A stretch of DNA of 24,502 bases from a virus. Numbering within the stretch: the stretch's first letter is position 1; every line of letters begins with the position of its first letter. Shown one piece after another: positions 17,006-23,164 of the stretch. The stretch is from the IMG/VR virus record IMGVR_UViG_3300002131_000133, positions 1 through 24,502 of that record; one strand, written 5' to 3'. A program made the position numbers and the translations under genes. Under the pieces are notes generated by a model. The model was not told the DNA's origin and searched no databases. It saw nothing but the letters and a program-made list of their open reading frames with translations.

Positions 17006-17409
17006 CCGACGAACTAATCCTTGAAGATGGTGTAGTAACTCCAAAGAACGACTTCTATCTCAAGCTAGATGCTGAGGCGTCTATGCCATCAGTTCTCTCT
17101 GCCTTCTACAAGCAGGACTACAGCACAATCGTAGACCCTGAGACAGGCGTAGAGAGTACACAGATAGAGGGTGAGCCTTACTTTGTCAGTAGTACATCTA
17201 ACTATGCTATTGATGTTGTGGGAACACTAAGCGAACCTACAGGTAATACACTGACAGATGATAATGACATGGAGTATCCTGAGATACAAGCCTTAGATGG
17301 TTGGCACGTGAATATCCGTTTAGTGGGTGATGAAGTTAGAGCAGCAGTAGAAGCACTAGATACGTCACATGGTGTGACACCTTCTGCCCCACAGAGAATT
17401 TGGTTATAA
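17002..17409 (+). CDS. Small conserved companion of the spike proteins
   Basis: 135 residues of unknown function. It overlaps the preceding gene by four bases (ATGA), so it is translationally coupled to the spike protein and probably acts with it, for example as an adaptor or assembly factor. The sequence is acidic, with DFYLKLDAEASMPSVLSAFY near the start, YFVSSTSNYAIDVVG in the middle and GWHVNIRLVGDEVRAAVEAL near the end, ending APQRIWL. I recall similar small proteins next to head-spike proteins in other phages but cannot name a family. Its TAA stop lies within a TATAAATA late promoter. Confidence 0.6.
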   Translation: MTDELILEDGVVTPKNDFYLKLDAEASMPSVLSAFYKQDYSTIVDPETGVESTQIEGEPYFVSSTSNYAIDVVGTLSEPTGNTLTDDNDMEYPEIQALDGWHVNIRLVGDEVRAAVEALDTSHGVTPSAPQRIWL

Positions 17410-17412
17410 ATA
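17405..17412 (+). promoter_or_regulatory. T4-type late promoter, first of three before gp21
   Basis: Perfect TATAAATA that contains the stop codon of the preceding gene (17407-17409). It is followed immediately by a perfect palindrome and could serve the 20-codon ORF at 17473 and gp21. Confidence 0.6.
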
Positions 17413-17428
17413 TAGTTATATATAACTA
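17413..17428. other. Perfect 16-bp palindrome
   Basis: TAGTTATATATAACTA is its own reverse complement. It starts one base after the first late promoter octamer, about where that promoter would begin transcription. It could be a protein-binding site or a weak AT hairpin; no function is known. Confidence 0.5.
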
Positions 17429-17442
17429 CAAGTTCTAAAACG

Positions 17443-17450
17443 TATAAATA
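17443..17450 (+). promoter_or_regulatory. T4-type late promoter, second of three before gp21
   Basis: Perfect TATAAATA, 22 bp before the ATG of the 20-codon ORF at 17473, the same spacing as before other late genes here. Confidence 0.65.
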
Positions 17451-17472
17451 ATAGCAAATATGAGGAAATATT

Positions 17473-17535
17473 ATGAACCCTATTGAAACATTAGTTCAAC
17501 AATCATTTGATAAAGATTTTAATTCTGCGAATTAA
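17473..17535 (+). CDS. 20-codon ORF, possible remnant of a prohead core gene
   Basis: Reads MNPIETLVQQSFDKDFNSAN and then stops. It has a good ribosome site (TGAGGAAA, about eight bases upstream) and its own late promoter at 17443. The sequence resembles the N terminus of small prohead core proteins (gp67/gp68-like) of T4-like phages, which normally continue for 70-140 residues and sit at this place just before gp21. The downstream bases 17536-17608 are AT-rich and contain no clear continuation, though a shifted frame reads a short ELNKNYYDARV. It may therefore be a truncated gene or a real micropeptide. Confidence 0.4.
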   Translation: MNPIETLVQQSFDKDFNSAN

Positions 17536-17573
17536 ACAAAAACTATTACGACGCCAGAGTATAACAAAATAAT

Positions 17574-17581
17574 TATAAATA
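17574..17581 (+). promoter_or_regulatory. T4-type late promoter, third of three, directly before gp21
   Basis: Perfect TATAAATA 27 bp before the gp21 start, which has the ribosome site GAGGCGAT. Confidence 0.7.
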
Positions 17582-17608
17582 CAGTTAGAATAACATAGAG
17601 GCGATAAA

Positions 17609-18301
17609 ATGAAACTCATTACCGAAGTTGTAGAAGATTGCAGCGTTGCAACGGAGATCAATGAAGAAACGGGCGTTAAGTCTTACTTCATCGAAGGCAT
17701 CTTTATGCAAGGTGACATCAAAAATCGCAACGGTCGCATTTATCCATCTGCGGTTCTTGAAAAAGAAATGAATCGCTATAATAAAGATTTTATTACTACT
17801 AAGAGAGCTCTTGGTGAACTAGGTCACCCAGACGGTCCAAGCATTAACGGCGATAGAGTTTCACACCTTATCACTGAAATGAAAAAAGACGGATCAAATT
17901 TTATTGGTAAAGCAAAAATTCTCGGTACTCCAATGGGCAACATTGTTAAGACACTTATGGACGAAGGTGTTCTTATTGGCGTATCAACTAGAGGATTGGG
18001 TTCTGTAAAGCAAACAAAAGAAGGTATCATGGAAGTTCAAGACGATTTCCATCTAGCTACTGTTGATATTGTAACAGACCCATCAGGCCCTAATTGCTTC
18101 GTAAATGGCATTATGGAAAACACTGAATTCTTTTATGACATTGCTAGAGGCAACTGGTTACCGACTAACGTAACAGTTGAAGAAGCAATTGAAGAAATTC
18201 AAGAAGAAATTGAAAAAGAAGTTAGACGGGTCGTTCGTCGAGTTGATGAGAGCACAGCTGTACGTATGTTTGAACGCTTTGTAAAATCACTTAGAAATTA
18301 A
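17609..18301 (+). CDS. 21: Prohead maturation protease gp21
   Basis: 230 residues (T4 gp21 is 212). It is a serine protease of the herpesvirus-assemblin type that digests the scaffold and trims the capsid proteins. The catalytic His is probably H73 in RALGELGHPDGP and the catalytic Ser S126 in GVLIGVSTRGLGS; D153 in ATVDIVTDPSGP is conserved. NRNGRIYPSAVLEKEM near the N terminus is another signature. The C-terminal 50 residues are a charged helix (EEAIEEIQEEIEKEVRRVVRR). It lies before the scaffold and major capsid genes, the universal T4 order. Confidence 0.93.
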   Translation: MKLITEVVEDCSVATEINEETGVKSYFIEGIFMQGDIKNRNGRIYPSAVLEKEMNRYNKDFITTKRALGELGHPDGPSINGDRVSHLITEMKKDGSNFIGKAKILGTPMGNIVKTLMDEGVLIGVSTRGLGSVKQTKEGIMEVQDDFHLATVDIVTDPSGPNCFVNGIMENTEFFYDIARGNWLPTNVTVEEAIEEIQEEIEKEVRRVVRRVDESTAVRMFERFVKSLRN

Positions 18302-18306
18302 TTTTT

Positions 18307-18315
18307 TAATAAATA
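18307..18315 (+). promoter_or_regulatory. Late promoter (TAATAAATA) for the scaffold gene
   Basis: Identical to the elements at 1853 and 9814, six bases after the gp21 stop and 43 bp before the scaffold start. Confidence 0.5.
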
Positions 18316-18358
18316 GTATACATATAGAATATCACCACGAAAAAAAGGAGTAGAACAT

Positions 18359-19342
18359 ATGTCAAATGAGTTAGACGAAAAGTTCGTTGTCGATGATGGT
18401 GGATCATCAGTAAAATCTTCCGAGATTCCTGATCCAGTTACGCCAGCAGGCGGCGACATCAAAAAGAAAAAGGCAGATGTGAAAAAGTCAGCCGATCCTA
18501 AAGCCAGCAAAGTAGGGGCTGTTACACCAGGACAAGGCGCTGTTAAAGAAGAAGCCGAGGCTGATTCTGAGGTTGTTGTTGAAGAAGTTATTGAGATTGA
18601 AGAATCAATCGCATCAATGTTCGAAGGCATGGATCTTTCAGAAGAATTCACATCTAAAGTCACTATGGTTTTTGAAGCAGCTGTTAATGAAGCAGCCACT
18701 ATCAAAGCTAATGCTATTATCGCAGAAAAAACTGAAGCTCTCGAAGTTGAGATGAAAGAATCTGTTGATACTGCAGTAGAAAAAATCGTAGAAAACCTTG
18801 ATTCATATCTCGACTACGTTGTAGAAGAGTGGATGAAAGAAAATGCACTTGCTATCGAAACCGGGGTTAAGGTGGACATTGCTGAGTCATTAATGGATGG
18901 TCTTAAAACTCTTTTCGAAGAGCACAACATCGACGTCAACGATGAAACAATCGACGTAGTTGCTGGACTTGAAGAAGAAGTTGCAGAACTTAAGACCACT
19001 GCCAATGCAAAGTTCAATGAAAATGTTGAATTGCTAAAGCAGATTGCAAGTCTAAAAGCTGAATCAGCTTTCAGCGAAATGACTGAAGATCTTACAATCA
19101 CTCAGCGTGAAAGATTAAAAGTACTTTCTGAGAAACTCGGTGTTTCTGATATTGCTGAATATAAAAGCGATCTTAAAACCCTAAAAGAATCTTTCTTCAC
19201 TGCTAAAAAAGCTATTGTTGAAGAAGTTTCTGAAGAGCAAGAAATTATGACTGAAGAAACAGCAGCGCCTAAACGCACTTCTGATTACTCAAACATTAAT
19301 GCGCTTGTAGAGTCTCTTAATACAAGAAAAACAAATCAGTAA
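18359..19342 (+). CDS. 22: Prohead scaffold protein gp22
   Basis: 327 residues (T4 gp22 is 269). It forms the inner core on which the capsid assembles and is destroyed by gp21. The N-terminal 75 residues are polar, with Lys clusters and many Asp/Glu. The conserved scaffold segment SYLDYVVEEWMKENALAIE with SLMDGLKTLFEEHNIDV lies at about 149-192. A coiled coil follows at about 203-240 (GLEEEVAELKTTANAKF, ENVELLKQIASLKAE). The acidic composition and the C-terminal SDYSNINALVESL are typical of marine T4-like gp22. Ribosome site AAAGGAG. Confidence 0.9.
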   Translation: MSNELDEKFVVDDGGSSVKSSEIPDPVTPAGGDIKKKKADVKKSADPKASKVGAVTPGQGAVKEEAEADSEVVVEEVIEIEESIASMFEGMDLSEEFTSKVTMVFEAAVNEAATIKANAIIAEKTEALEVEMKESVDTAVEKIVENLDSYLDYVVEEWMKENALAIETGVKVDIAESLMDGLKTLFEEHNIDVNDETIDVVAGLEEEVAELKTTANAKFNENVELLKQIASLKAESAFSEMTEDLTITQRERLKVLSEKLGVSDIAEYKSDLKTLKESFFTAKKAIVEEVSEEQEIMTEETAAPKRTSDYSNINALVESLNTRKTNQ

Positions 19343-19354
19343 AATATTAACATT

Positions 19355-19362
19355 TATAAATA
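19355..19362 (+). promoter_or_regulatory. T4-type late promoter for the major capsid gene
   Basis: Perfect TATAAATA 35 bp before the capsid start, which also has the strong ribosome site AAGGAG, fitting the most abundant virion protein. Confidence 0.75.
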
Positions 19363-19397
19363 GATCCAGATAAACCTAATCAAGGAGATAGACAATT

Positions 19398-20711
19398 ATG
19401 GCACAGTCAAACTATCAAGCACTTGTTGAAAAGTGGGGCCCAATCTTAGAGCACTCAAACTTTTCTGCAATCACTGATCAACACAAGAAGTCGGTAACGG
19501 CAACAATTCTTGAAAACACCGAGCGGGCTCTTATGGAATCAGGCGATATTTCTGCCTCCATGACCGGTCTTCTTTCAGAAGCCTCACCAACTAACTCAGC
19601 TGGTACTGGCGGATTCTCTGCTGGCTCAACTGCTACTGGTCCAGTAGCTGGTTATGATCCAGTACTTATTTCATTAGTACGTCGCGCAATGCCTAACCTA
19701 ATGGCATACGACATTGCTGGCGTTCAGCCAATGACAGGACCAACTGGTCTTATCTTTGCAATGCGTTCTAAGTACGCAACTCAAGGCGGCGCCGAAGCAT
19801 TCTATGCTGAAGCCGATACTGACTTCTCTGGTGCTGGTACTCACGCAAATACTTTACCTGGTGGCGCTGTCACAACTGGTACTGGTATGGCTACTGCTGC
19901 TGCTGAAGCACTTGGCGACGGTGCTGGTGCTGGTTTCGCAGAAATGGCCTTCTCAATCGAGAAAGTTACTGTTGCTGCTAAATCAAGAGCTTTGAAAGCT
20001 GAGTACACTACTGAGCTTGCACAAGATCTTAAAGCTGTACACGGCCTAGACGCTGAAACAGAACTAGCAAACATTCTACAGTCTGAAATCCTTGTGGAAA
20101 TCAACCGTGAATTAGTTCGTACCATTTATGGTACAGCTGTTGCAGGTGCTGTTGCTACAGCCGTTCCTGGTACTTTCGATCTTGACGTAGATGCTAATGG
20201 CCGTTGGTCAGTAGAGAAATTCAAAGGTCTTATGTTCCAAATCGAACAAGAAGCTAACAAGATTGCTCAGCAAACTCGTCGTGGTAAAGGTAACTTGGTT
20301 ATCTGTTCTTCCGATGTAGCTTCTGCATTGCAAATGGCTGGTGTACTTGATTACACTCCAGCTCTTAACGCTAATGCTCTTAACGTTGACGACACAGGCA
20401 ATACTTTTGCTGGTGTACTAAACGGTCGTTACAGAGTGTATATCGATCCATACGCTGGTGCAAACTACCTAGTAGTTGGCTATAAAGGTTCTTCTTCATT
20501 CGACGCGGGTCTATTCTATTGCCCATACGTTCCATTGCAAATGGTTCGTGCAGTTGGTGAGAACAGCTTCCAGCCAAAAATCGGCTTCAAAACCCGTTAT
20601 GGCATGGTTGCTAACCCATTCGCTCGTGGCGGCGCTGCTGCTAACGATGGTGGCTTAGTTGCTAACACTAACGTTTACTACCGTAGAGTTGCTATCGCGA
20701 ATTTGTTCTAA
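19398..20711 (+). CDS. 23: Major capsid protein gp23
   Basis: 437 residues, HK97 fold, shorter than T4 gp23 (521) as in other marine relatives. Hallmarks are LISLVRRAMPNLMAYDIAGVQPMTGPTG, FAMRSKYATQGGAEAFY, MAFSIEKVTVAAKSRALKAEY and the C-terminal FQPKIGFKTRYGMVANPFARG. The N-terminal about 61 residues look like the propeptide removed by gp21: LLSE61-A62 matches the (I/L)xE-A cleavage rule. It ends the rightward structural block and is followed by a strong terminator. No gp24 vertex paralogue is visible in the window. Confidence 0.97.
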   Translation: MAQSNYQALVEKWGPILEHSNFSAITDQHKKSVTATILENTERALMESGDISASMTGLLSEASPTNSAGTGGFSAGSTATGPVAGYDPVLISLVRRAMPNLMAYDIAGVQPMTGPTGLIFAMRSKYATQGGAEAFYAEADTDFSGAGTHANTLPGGAVTTGTGMATAAAEALGDGAGAGFAEMAFSIEKVTVAAKSRALKAEYTTELAQDLKAVHGLDAETELANILQSEILVEINRELVRTIYGTAVAGAVATAVPGTFDLDVDANGRWSVEKFKGLMFQIEQEANKIAQQTRRGKGNLVICSSDVASALQMAGVLDYTPALNANALNVDDTGNTFAGVLNGRYRVYIDPYAGANYLVVGYKGSSSFDAGLFYCPYVPLQMVRAVGENSFQPKIGFKTRYGMVANPFARGGAAANDGGLVANTNVYYRRVAIANLF

Positions 20712-20732
20712 GATAGCAAATAAAAATAAGAA

Positions 20733-20750
20733 AGCCGGGTTTAACCGGCT
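20733..20750 (+). other. Hairpin after the capsid gene
   Basis: AGCCGG and CCGGCT form a 6-bp GC-rich stem with a 6-base loop, 21 bases after the capsid stop. It is not followed by a T run, so it is more likely a 3' mRNA stabiliser or an accessory to the terminator just downstream. Confidence 0.55.
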
Positions 20751-20765
20751 CGATTAAAACTAATT

Positions 20766-20792
20766 GGGATCCTTTCGAGGATCCCTTTTTTT
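20766..20792 (+). terminator. Rho-independent terminator of the capsid operon
   Basis: GGGATCCT and AGGATCCC form a perfect 8-bp stem with a TTCG loop, followed by seven T residues on the plus strand. The T run touches the stop codon of the convergent minus-strand gene (20791-20793). On the minus strand the stem is not followed by T residues. Confidence 0.9.
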
Positions 20793-21543
20793 ATGCTAAG
20801 TAATCTGACAAATTATCTACTTTAGTTAAGAAATCGCTATAAGCTGCATTAACTTTTGTTTGATCATAAAAGAAGTATTTTTTAACTGCTTTCCAAAAGC
20901 TTGTTTCTACCATAGGGTAACCAAAAGAAAAGACTATGCATTCATAATGCGAGTAATTTCTATTTGATTGAATATTCCAAAACTTTGTTAATTCTTCATC
21001 AGTGTATGGATTTTCTCTGCATTTTTGCTGAGGAACCTCGTGAAATTTCTTATCATCATAAACAATATGCACTGTCATGCCGCCGTCATCCCACCACTCA
21101 GATTCTGTGCATGGTCTTTCTACTGAGTTAAGAACGTTGTCGTACCAATATACATTACAATCAAGCTTATCTACTTCAGAAATAAAATCGTGTTTTTGTT
21201 CTTTAGTGTTGAATAGCACACCAATATATCTGTGTCTAGAATCGTCATGTCCTTGGCAACTCGTAAACGTTAGATAACCTTTTTCATGTAAACTAAGAAC
21301 TGCTTTTCTTATGCCAGGTTCTAAATTACGTTCTATGATATCAGAGTACTGGCTTACAAAACAGCTAATATAGTTGCCATCTTCATCTTTAGAGCAATAT
21401 GTTCTGCCGTTAATTAAGTGATCATTACCTTTGACGAACATAGCATACTTGTGACGAGCTTCCGGAGATATCAAATCAGGTTCATTTGATTCCTGCTGGT
21501 ATTGCTGCCGATACGGAGCTAATATTTCATAATGACTTTTCAT
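20791..21543 (-). CDS. Unknown protein with SCxGH motif
   Basis: 250 residues, not recognised. I chose the ATG at 21543 because GGAG lies six bases upstream. An ATG four codons earlier (21555) has no ribosome site. Visible features: GIRKAVLSLHEKGYLTFTSCQGHDD at about 77-101, where SCQGH (95-99) with a following HRYIGV recalls a motif in uncharacterised phage proteins. Several Trp/Tyr-rich segments (NVYWYDNV, ESEWWDDGGMTVHIVYDD) also occur. The Cys/His content could bind metal, but this is a guess. It is the last gene of the leftward operon and converges on the capsid gene. Confidence 0.7.
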   Translation of the reverse strand: MKSHYEILAPYRQQYQQESNEPDLISPEARHKYAMFVKGNDHLINGRTYCSKDEDGNYISCFVSQYSDIIERNLEPGIRKAVLSLHEKGYLTFTSCQGHDDSRHRYIGVLFNTKEQKHDFISEVDKLDCNVYWYDNVLNSVERPCTESEWWDDGGMTVHIVYDDKKFHEVPQQKCRENPYTDEELTKFWNIQSNRNYSHYECIVFSFGYPMVETSFWKAVKKYFFYDQTKVNAAYSDFLTKVDNLSDYLA

Positions 21544-21564
21544 AAGATACTCCATGAGGTTGAA

Positions 21565-21580
21565 GGGAGCCGAAGCTCCC
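21565..21580 (-). other. C(UUCG)G tetraloop hairpin between operon genes
   Basis: In the leftward RNA GGGAGC and GCUCCC enclose UUCG, a very stable tetraloop, starting six bases after the stop of the 21586 gene. No U run follows, so it is probably a processing or mRNA-stability element and not an efficient terminator. Confidence 0.6.
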
Positions 21581-21585
21581 CTCTG

Positions 21586-21765
21586 TTATCGATCTACTAA
21601 AGCAACTGCGCTTTGTGAATCATGATAATCCCCACTTTTGTAATACTCTCGGACAGCAGATTCTTTGTACATTGTGCCATCTTTAATACGGAACGACGTA
21701 ATTTCGCGACGTACTACACCGTTTGTATCAGCATCAAAAGCATTTTTAAATGGTCCATTAGTCAT
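21586..21765 (-). CDS. Small hypothetical protein
   Basis: 59 residues, unknown function. I chose ATG 21765, seven bases after GGA, over a TTG four codons upstream. Its start overlaps the end of the DsbA-like gene by eight bases. The centre VVRREITSFRIKDGTMYKE followed by REYYKSGDYHDSQS looks like a small beta-sheet domain and resembles short hypothetical proteins in marine T4-like phages. A UUCG hairpin follows its stop. Confidence 0.6.
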   Translation of the reverse strand: MTNGPFKNAFDADTNGVVRREITSFRIKDGTMYKESAVREYYKSGDYHDSQSAVALVDR

Positions 21766-22072
21766 TGCTAATTCCAATCCGCTTGCTCAGTGGCTCTAAC
21801 ACAGCTTCAGCGAATTGCATAAACTCTTCACTCTTTGCAGCTTCTTGTGCCAAGTTAGATGCGTGATAGATGCGAGCTAGCTTATTAAAGTCTTTCTTAG
21901 GTACTAAGCAGTCTTCAAGAATTTTCTCTGCAATAGACTTCATGTGATCTTTTTCAGCTTCAATGCGCACCATAGAATTAGACATTTCTTTTAGTGCGTC
22001 TTGGATTTGCTTACGGTGATCTTCTGAAATTATAGTTGGTAGTGTATCGCCGCCAGTTTGTATAATACCCAT
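21758..22072 (-). CDS. DsbA-like double-stranded DNA-binding protein
   Basis: 104 residues. The pattern of two long helices followed by PKKDFNKLARIYHASNLAQE and EEFMQFAEAVL resembles T4 DsbA (89 residues, with FNRLLALYHKDN), a DNA-binding protein that promotes transcription from late promoters. The match is by eye and covers mostly the C-terminal half. Ribosome site AAAGGAAA upstream of ATG 22072. If correct, this product of the leftward operon would help switch on the rightward late promoters found in this window. Confidence 0.55.
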   Translation of the reverse strand: MGIIQTGGDTLPTIISEDHRKQIQDALKEMSNSMVRIEAEKDHMKSIAEKILEDCLVPKKDFNKLARIYHASNLAQEAAKSEEFMQFAEAVLEPLSKRIGISND

Positions 22073-22087
22073 TTTACTTTCCTTTAG

Positions 22088-22516
22088 TTATGTGAGTTTG
22101 CCTTCTTCGCGAAGTTTAGCTCTGATTTTAGTTGCGCTTATGTTGTGAACTTCTTCACCGAGATCGTGTTGTGTAAACGTGTACCCAACTCCTCGGCCGT
22201 AGCTAATGTCGACAATATTAGGTACACACACGATAATATATTCGTAACCGTTATGATAACCTTCTTTTGAAAGACCTTCGCTGATACCTTCAATCACTTG
22301 AATTTCTCCAAAGGGGTTGTCACTTTGCTCTACTGTTCTACCAGCCCCTGCGTCTTTTCCTATAATACCACCAACATCTCTGACCATTATACAGACCTGT
22401 CCAGTGACGGCCAGAGCCTTTTTAAACAAGGCTGTATGACCAGTATGCCAAGGTTGCCAACGCCCTAGCATCTGAGCTGTGGGCTTCTGATAGTCAAACA
22501 AAGCCTTATCGTACAT
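22088..22516 (-). CDS. HxGH nucleotidyltransferase (cytidylyl/adenylyltransferase family)
   Basis: 142 residues. GRWQPWHTGHTALFKKAL at 18-35 contains the HxGH nucleotide-binding motif (H24, H27). ISATKIR at 126-132 is the second signature of the NMNAT/cytidylyltransferase superfamily. Such enzymes join a nucleotide to a phosphorylated small molecule with release of pyrophosphate. The substrate cannot be told; the NAD precursor NMN is one option. It overlaps the DUF2061 gene by 11 bases, and that gene overlaps a kinase gene, so the three are probably made together. It is not closely similar to the nucleotidyltransferase at the left edge. Confidence 0.8.
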   Translation of the reverse strand: MYDKALFDYQKPTAQMLGRWQPWHTGHTALFKKALAVTGQVCIMVRDVGGIIGKDAGAGRTVEQSDNPFGEIQVIEGISEGLSKEGYHNGYEYIIVCVPNIVDISYGRGVGYTFTQHDLGEEVHNISATKIRAKLREEGKLT

Positions 22517-22733
22517 CTCTTTTTCCTTTCAATCCAATCTTAATATGCTGATACCACACACGTTCGTGAGCATAATATAAACCAAATTTAATAACTAAAT
22601 CTGCTAAAAATACTGCTCCAATTGCTTTCGGTGGTAAACCAAAATACCAAGCAATTAATACTGTGGTTATACTAGCTATTATACGCCAAGTTACGGCTTT
22701 TGTCAAATGACGAATTTTACTTACTTCACTCAT
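22506..22733 (-). CDS. DUF2061 small membrane protein
   Basis: 75 residues with two predicted membrane segments (about 14-33, AVTWRIIASITTVLIAWYFG, and about 38-56, IGAVFLADLVIKFGLYY). KAVTWRIIAS, then DLVIKFGLYYAHERVWY, is the signature of DUF2061 (PF09834). This family is often found near adenylylsulfate-kinase-like proteins in marine bacteria and phages, as I recall. Its start overlaps the kinase stop by eight bases and its end overlaps the nucleotidyltransferase by 11. That indicates tight co-translation of a kinase, a membrane protein and a transferase. Confidence 0.8.
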   Translation of the reverse strand: MSEVSKIRHLTKAVTWRIIASITTVLIAWYFGLPPKAIGAVFLADLVIKFGLYYAHERVWYQHIKIGLKGKRDVR

Positions 22734-23163
22734 TATGTTTTTTACTTTGCTTTAGTTGGAACGCTCTAATCACTTCAACAAGTTGTGCATGAGTATCGGT
22801 AAACCATTCACTCACGTGATAATCAGCATTAATAGGTGATACAAACATTGCATTTGTATCTGCAAACCGACCTTCTTTAATCGTGTCCATCCATATAGTA
22901 AAGTCTGGATCAAAAGCAACACGAGCTTCTTCTGTAGGACACACAAAGTCTGCTACTGCAGTCTTACCAGCTCGGACGACACCATCACTTAAGTGTCGCA
23001 TCCTATTTGCTTGTCGCATTCGTCCTTCTAGACTGAAATCCCAATCGTCGTAGTGAGTGCGAACTTCATCAGCATTAATATGTACAGCATCAATTAGCTT
23101 TGCAAAAGGGGCTGCCAAGGTAGTCTTTCCACTACCCGGCAATCCAAAGATCAGAATTTTCAT
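22726..23163 (-). CDS. Adenylylsulfate-kinase-like P-loop kinase
   Basis: 145 residues. Walker A GLPGSGKT at 7-14, then INADEVR at 28-34, DWDFSLEGR at 39-47, LSDGVVRAGKTAVADFVCPT at 57-76 and FTIWMDTIKEGRF at 87-99. This layout matches the APS kinase (CysC) family, which phosphorylates adenosine 5'-phosphosulfate. The protein is shorter than bacterial CysC (about 200), so another substrate is quite possible. It starts one base after the stop of the DUF932 gene and has no separate promoter that I can see. Confidence 0.75.
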   Translation of the reverse strand: MKILIFGLPGSGKTTLAAPFAKLIDAVHINADEVRTHYDDWDFSLEGRMRQANRMRHLSDGVVRAGKTAVADFVCPTEEARVAFDPDFTIWMDTIKEGRFADTNAMFVSPINADYHVSEWFTDTHAQLVEVIRAFQLKQSKKHNE

Positions 23164-23164
23164 A

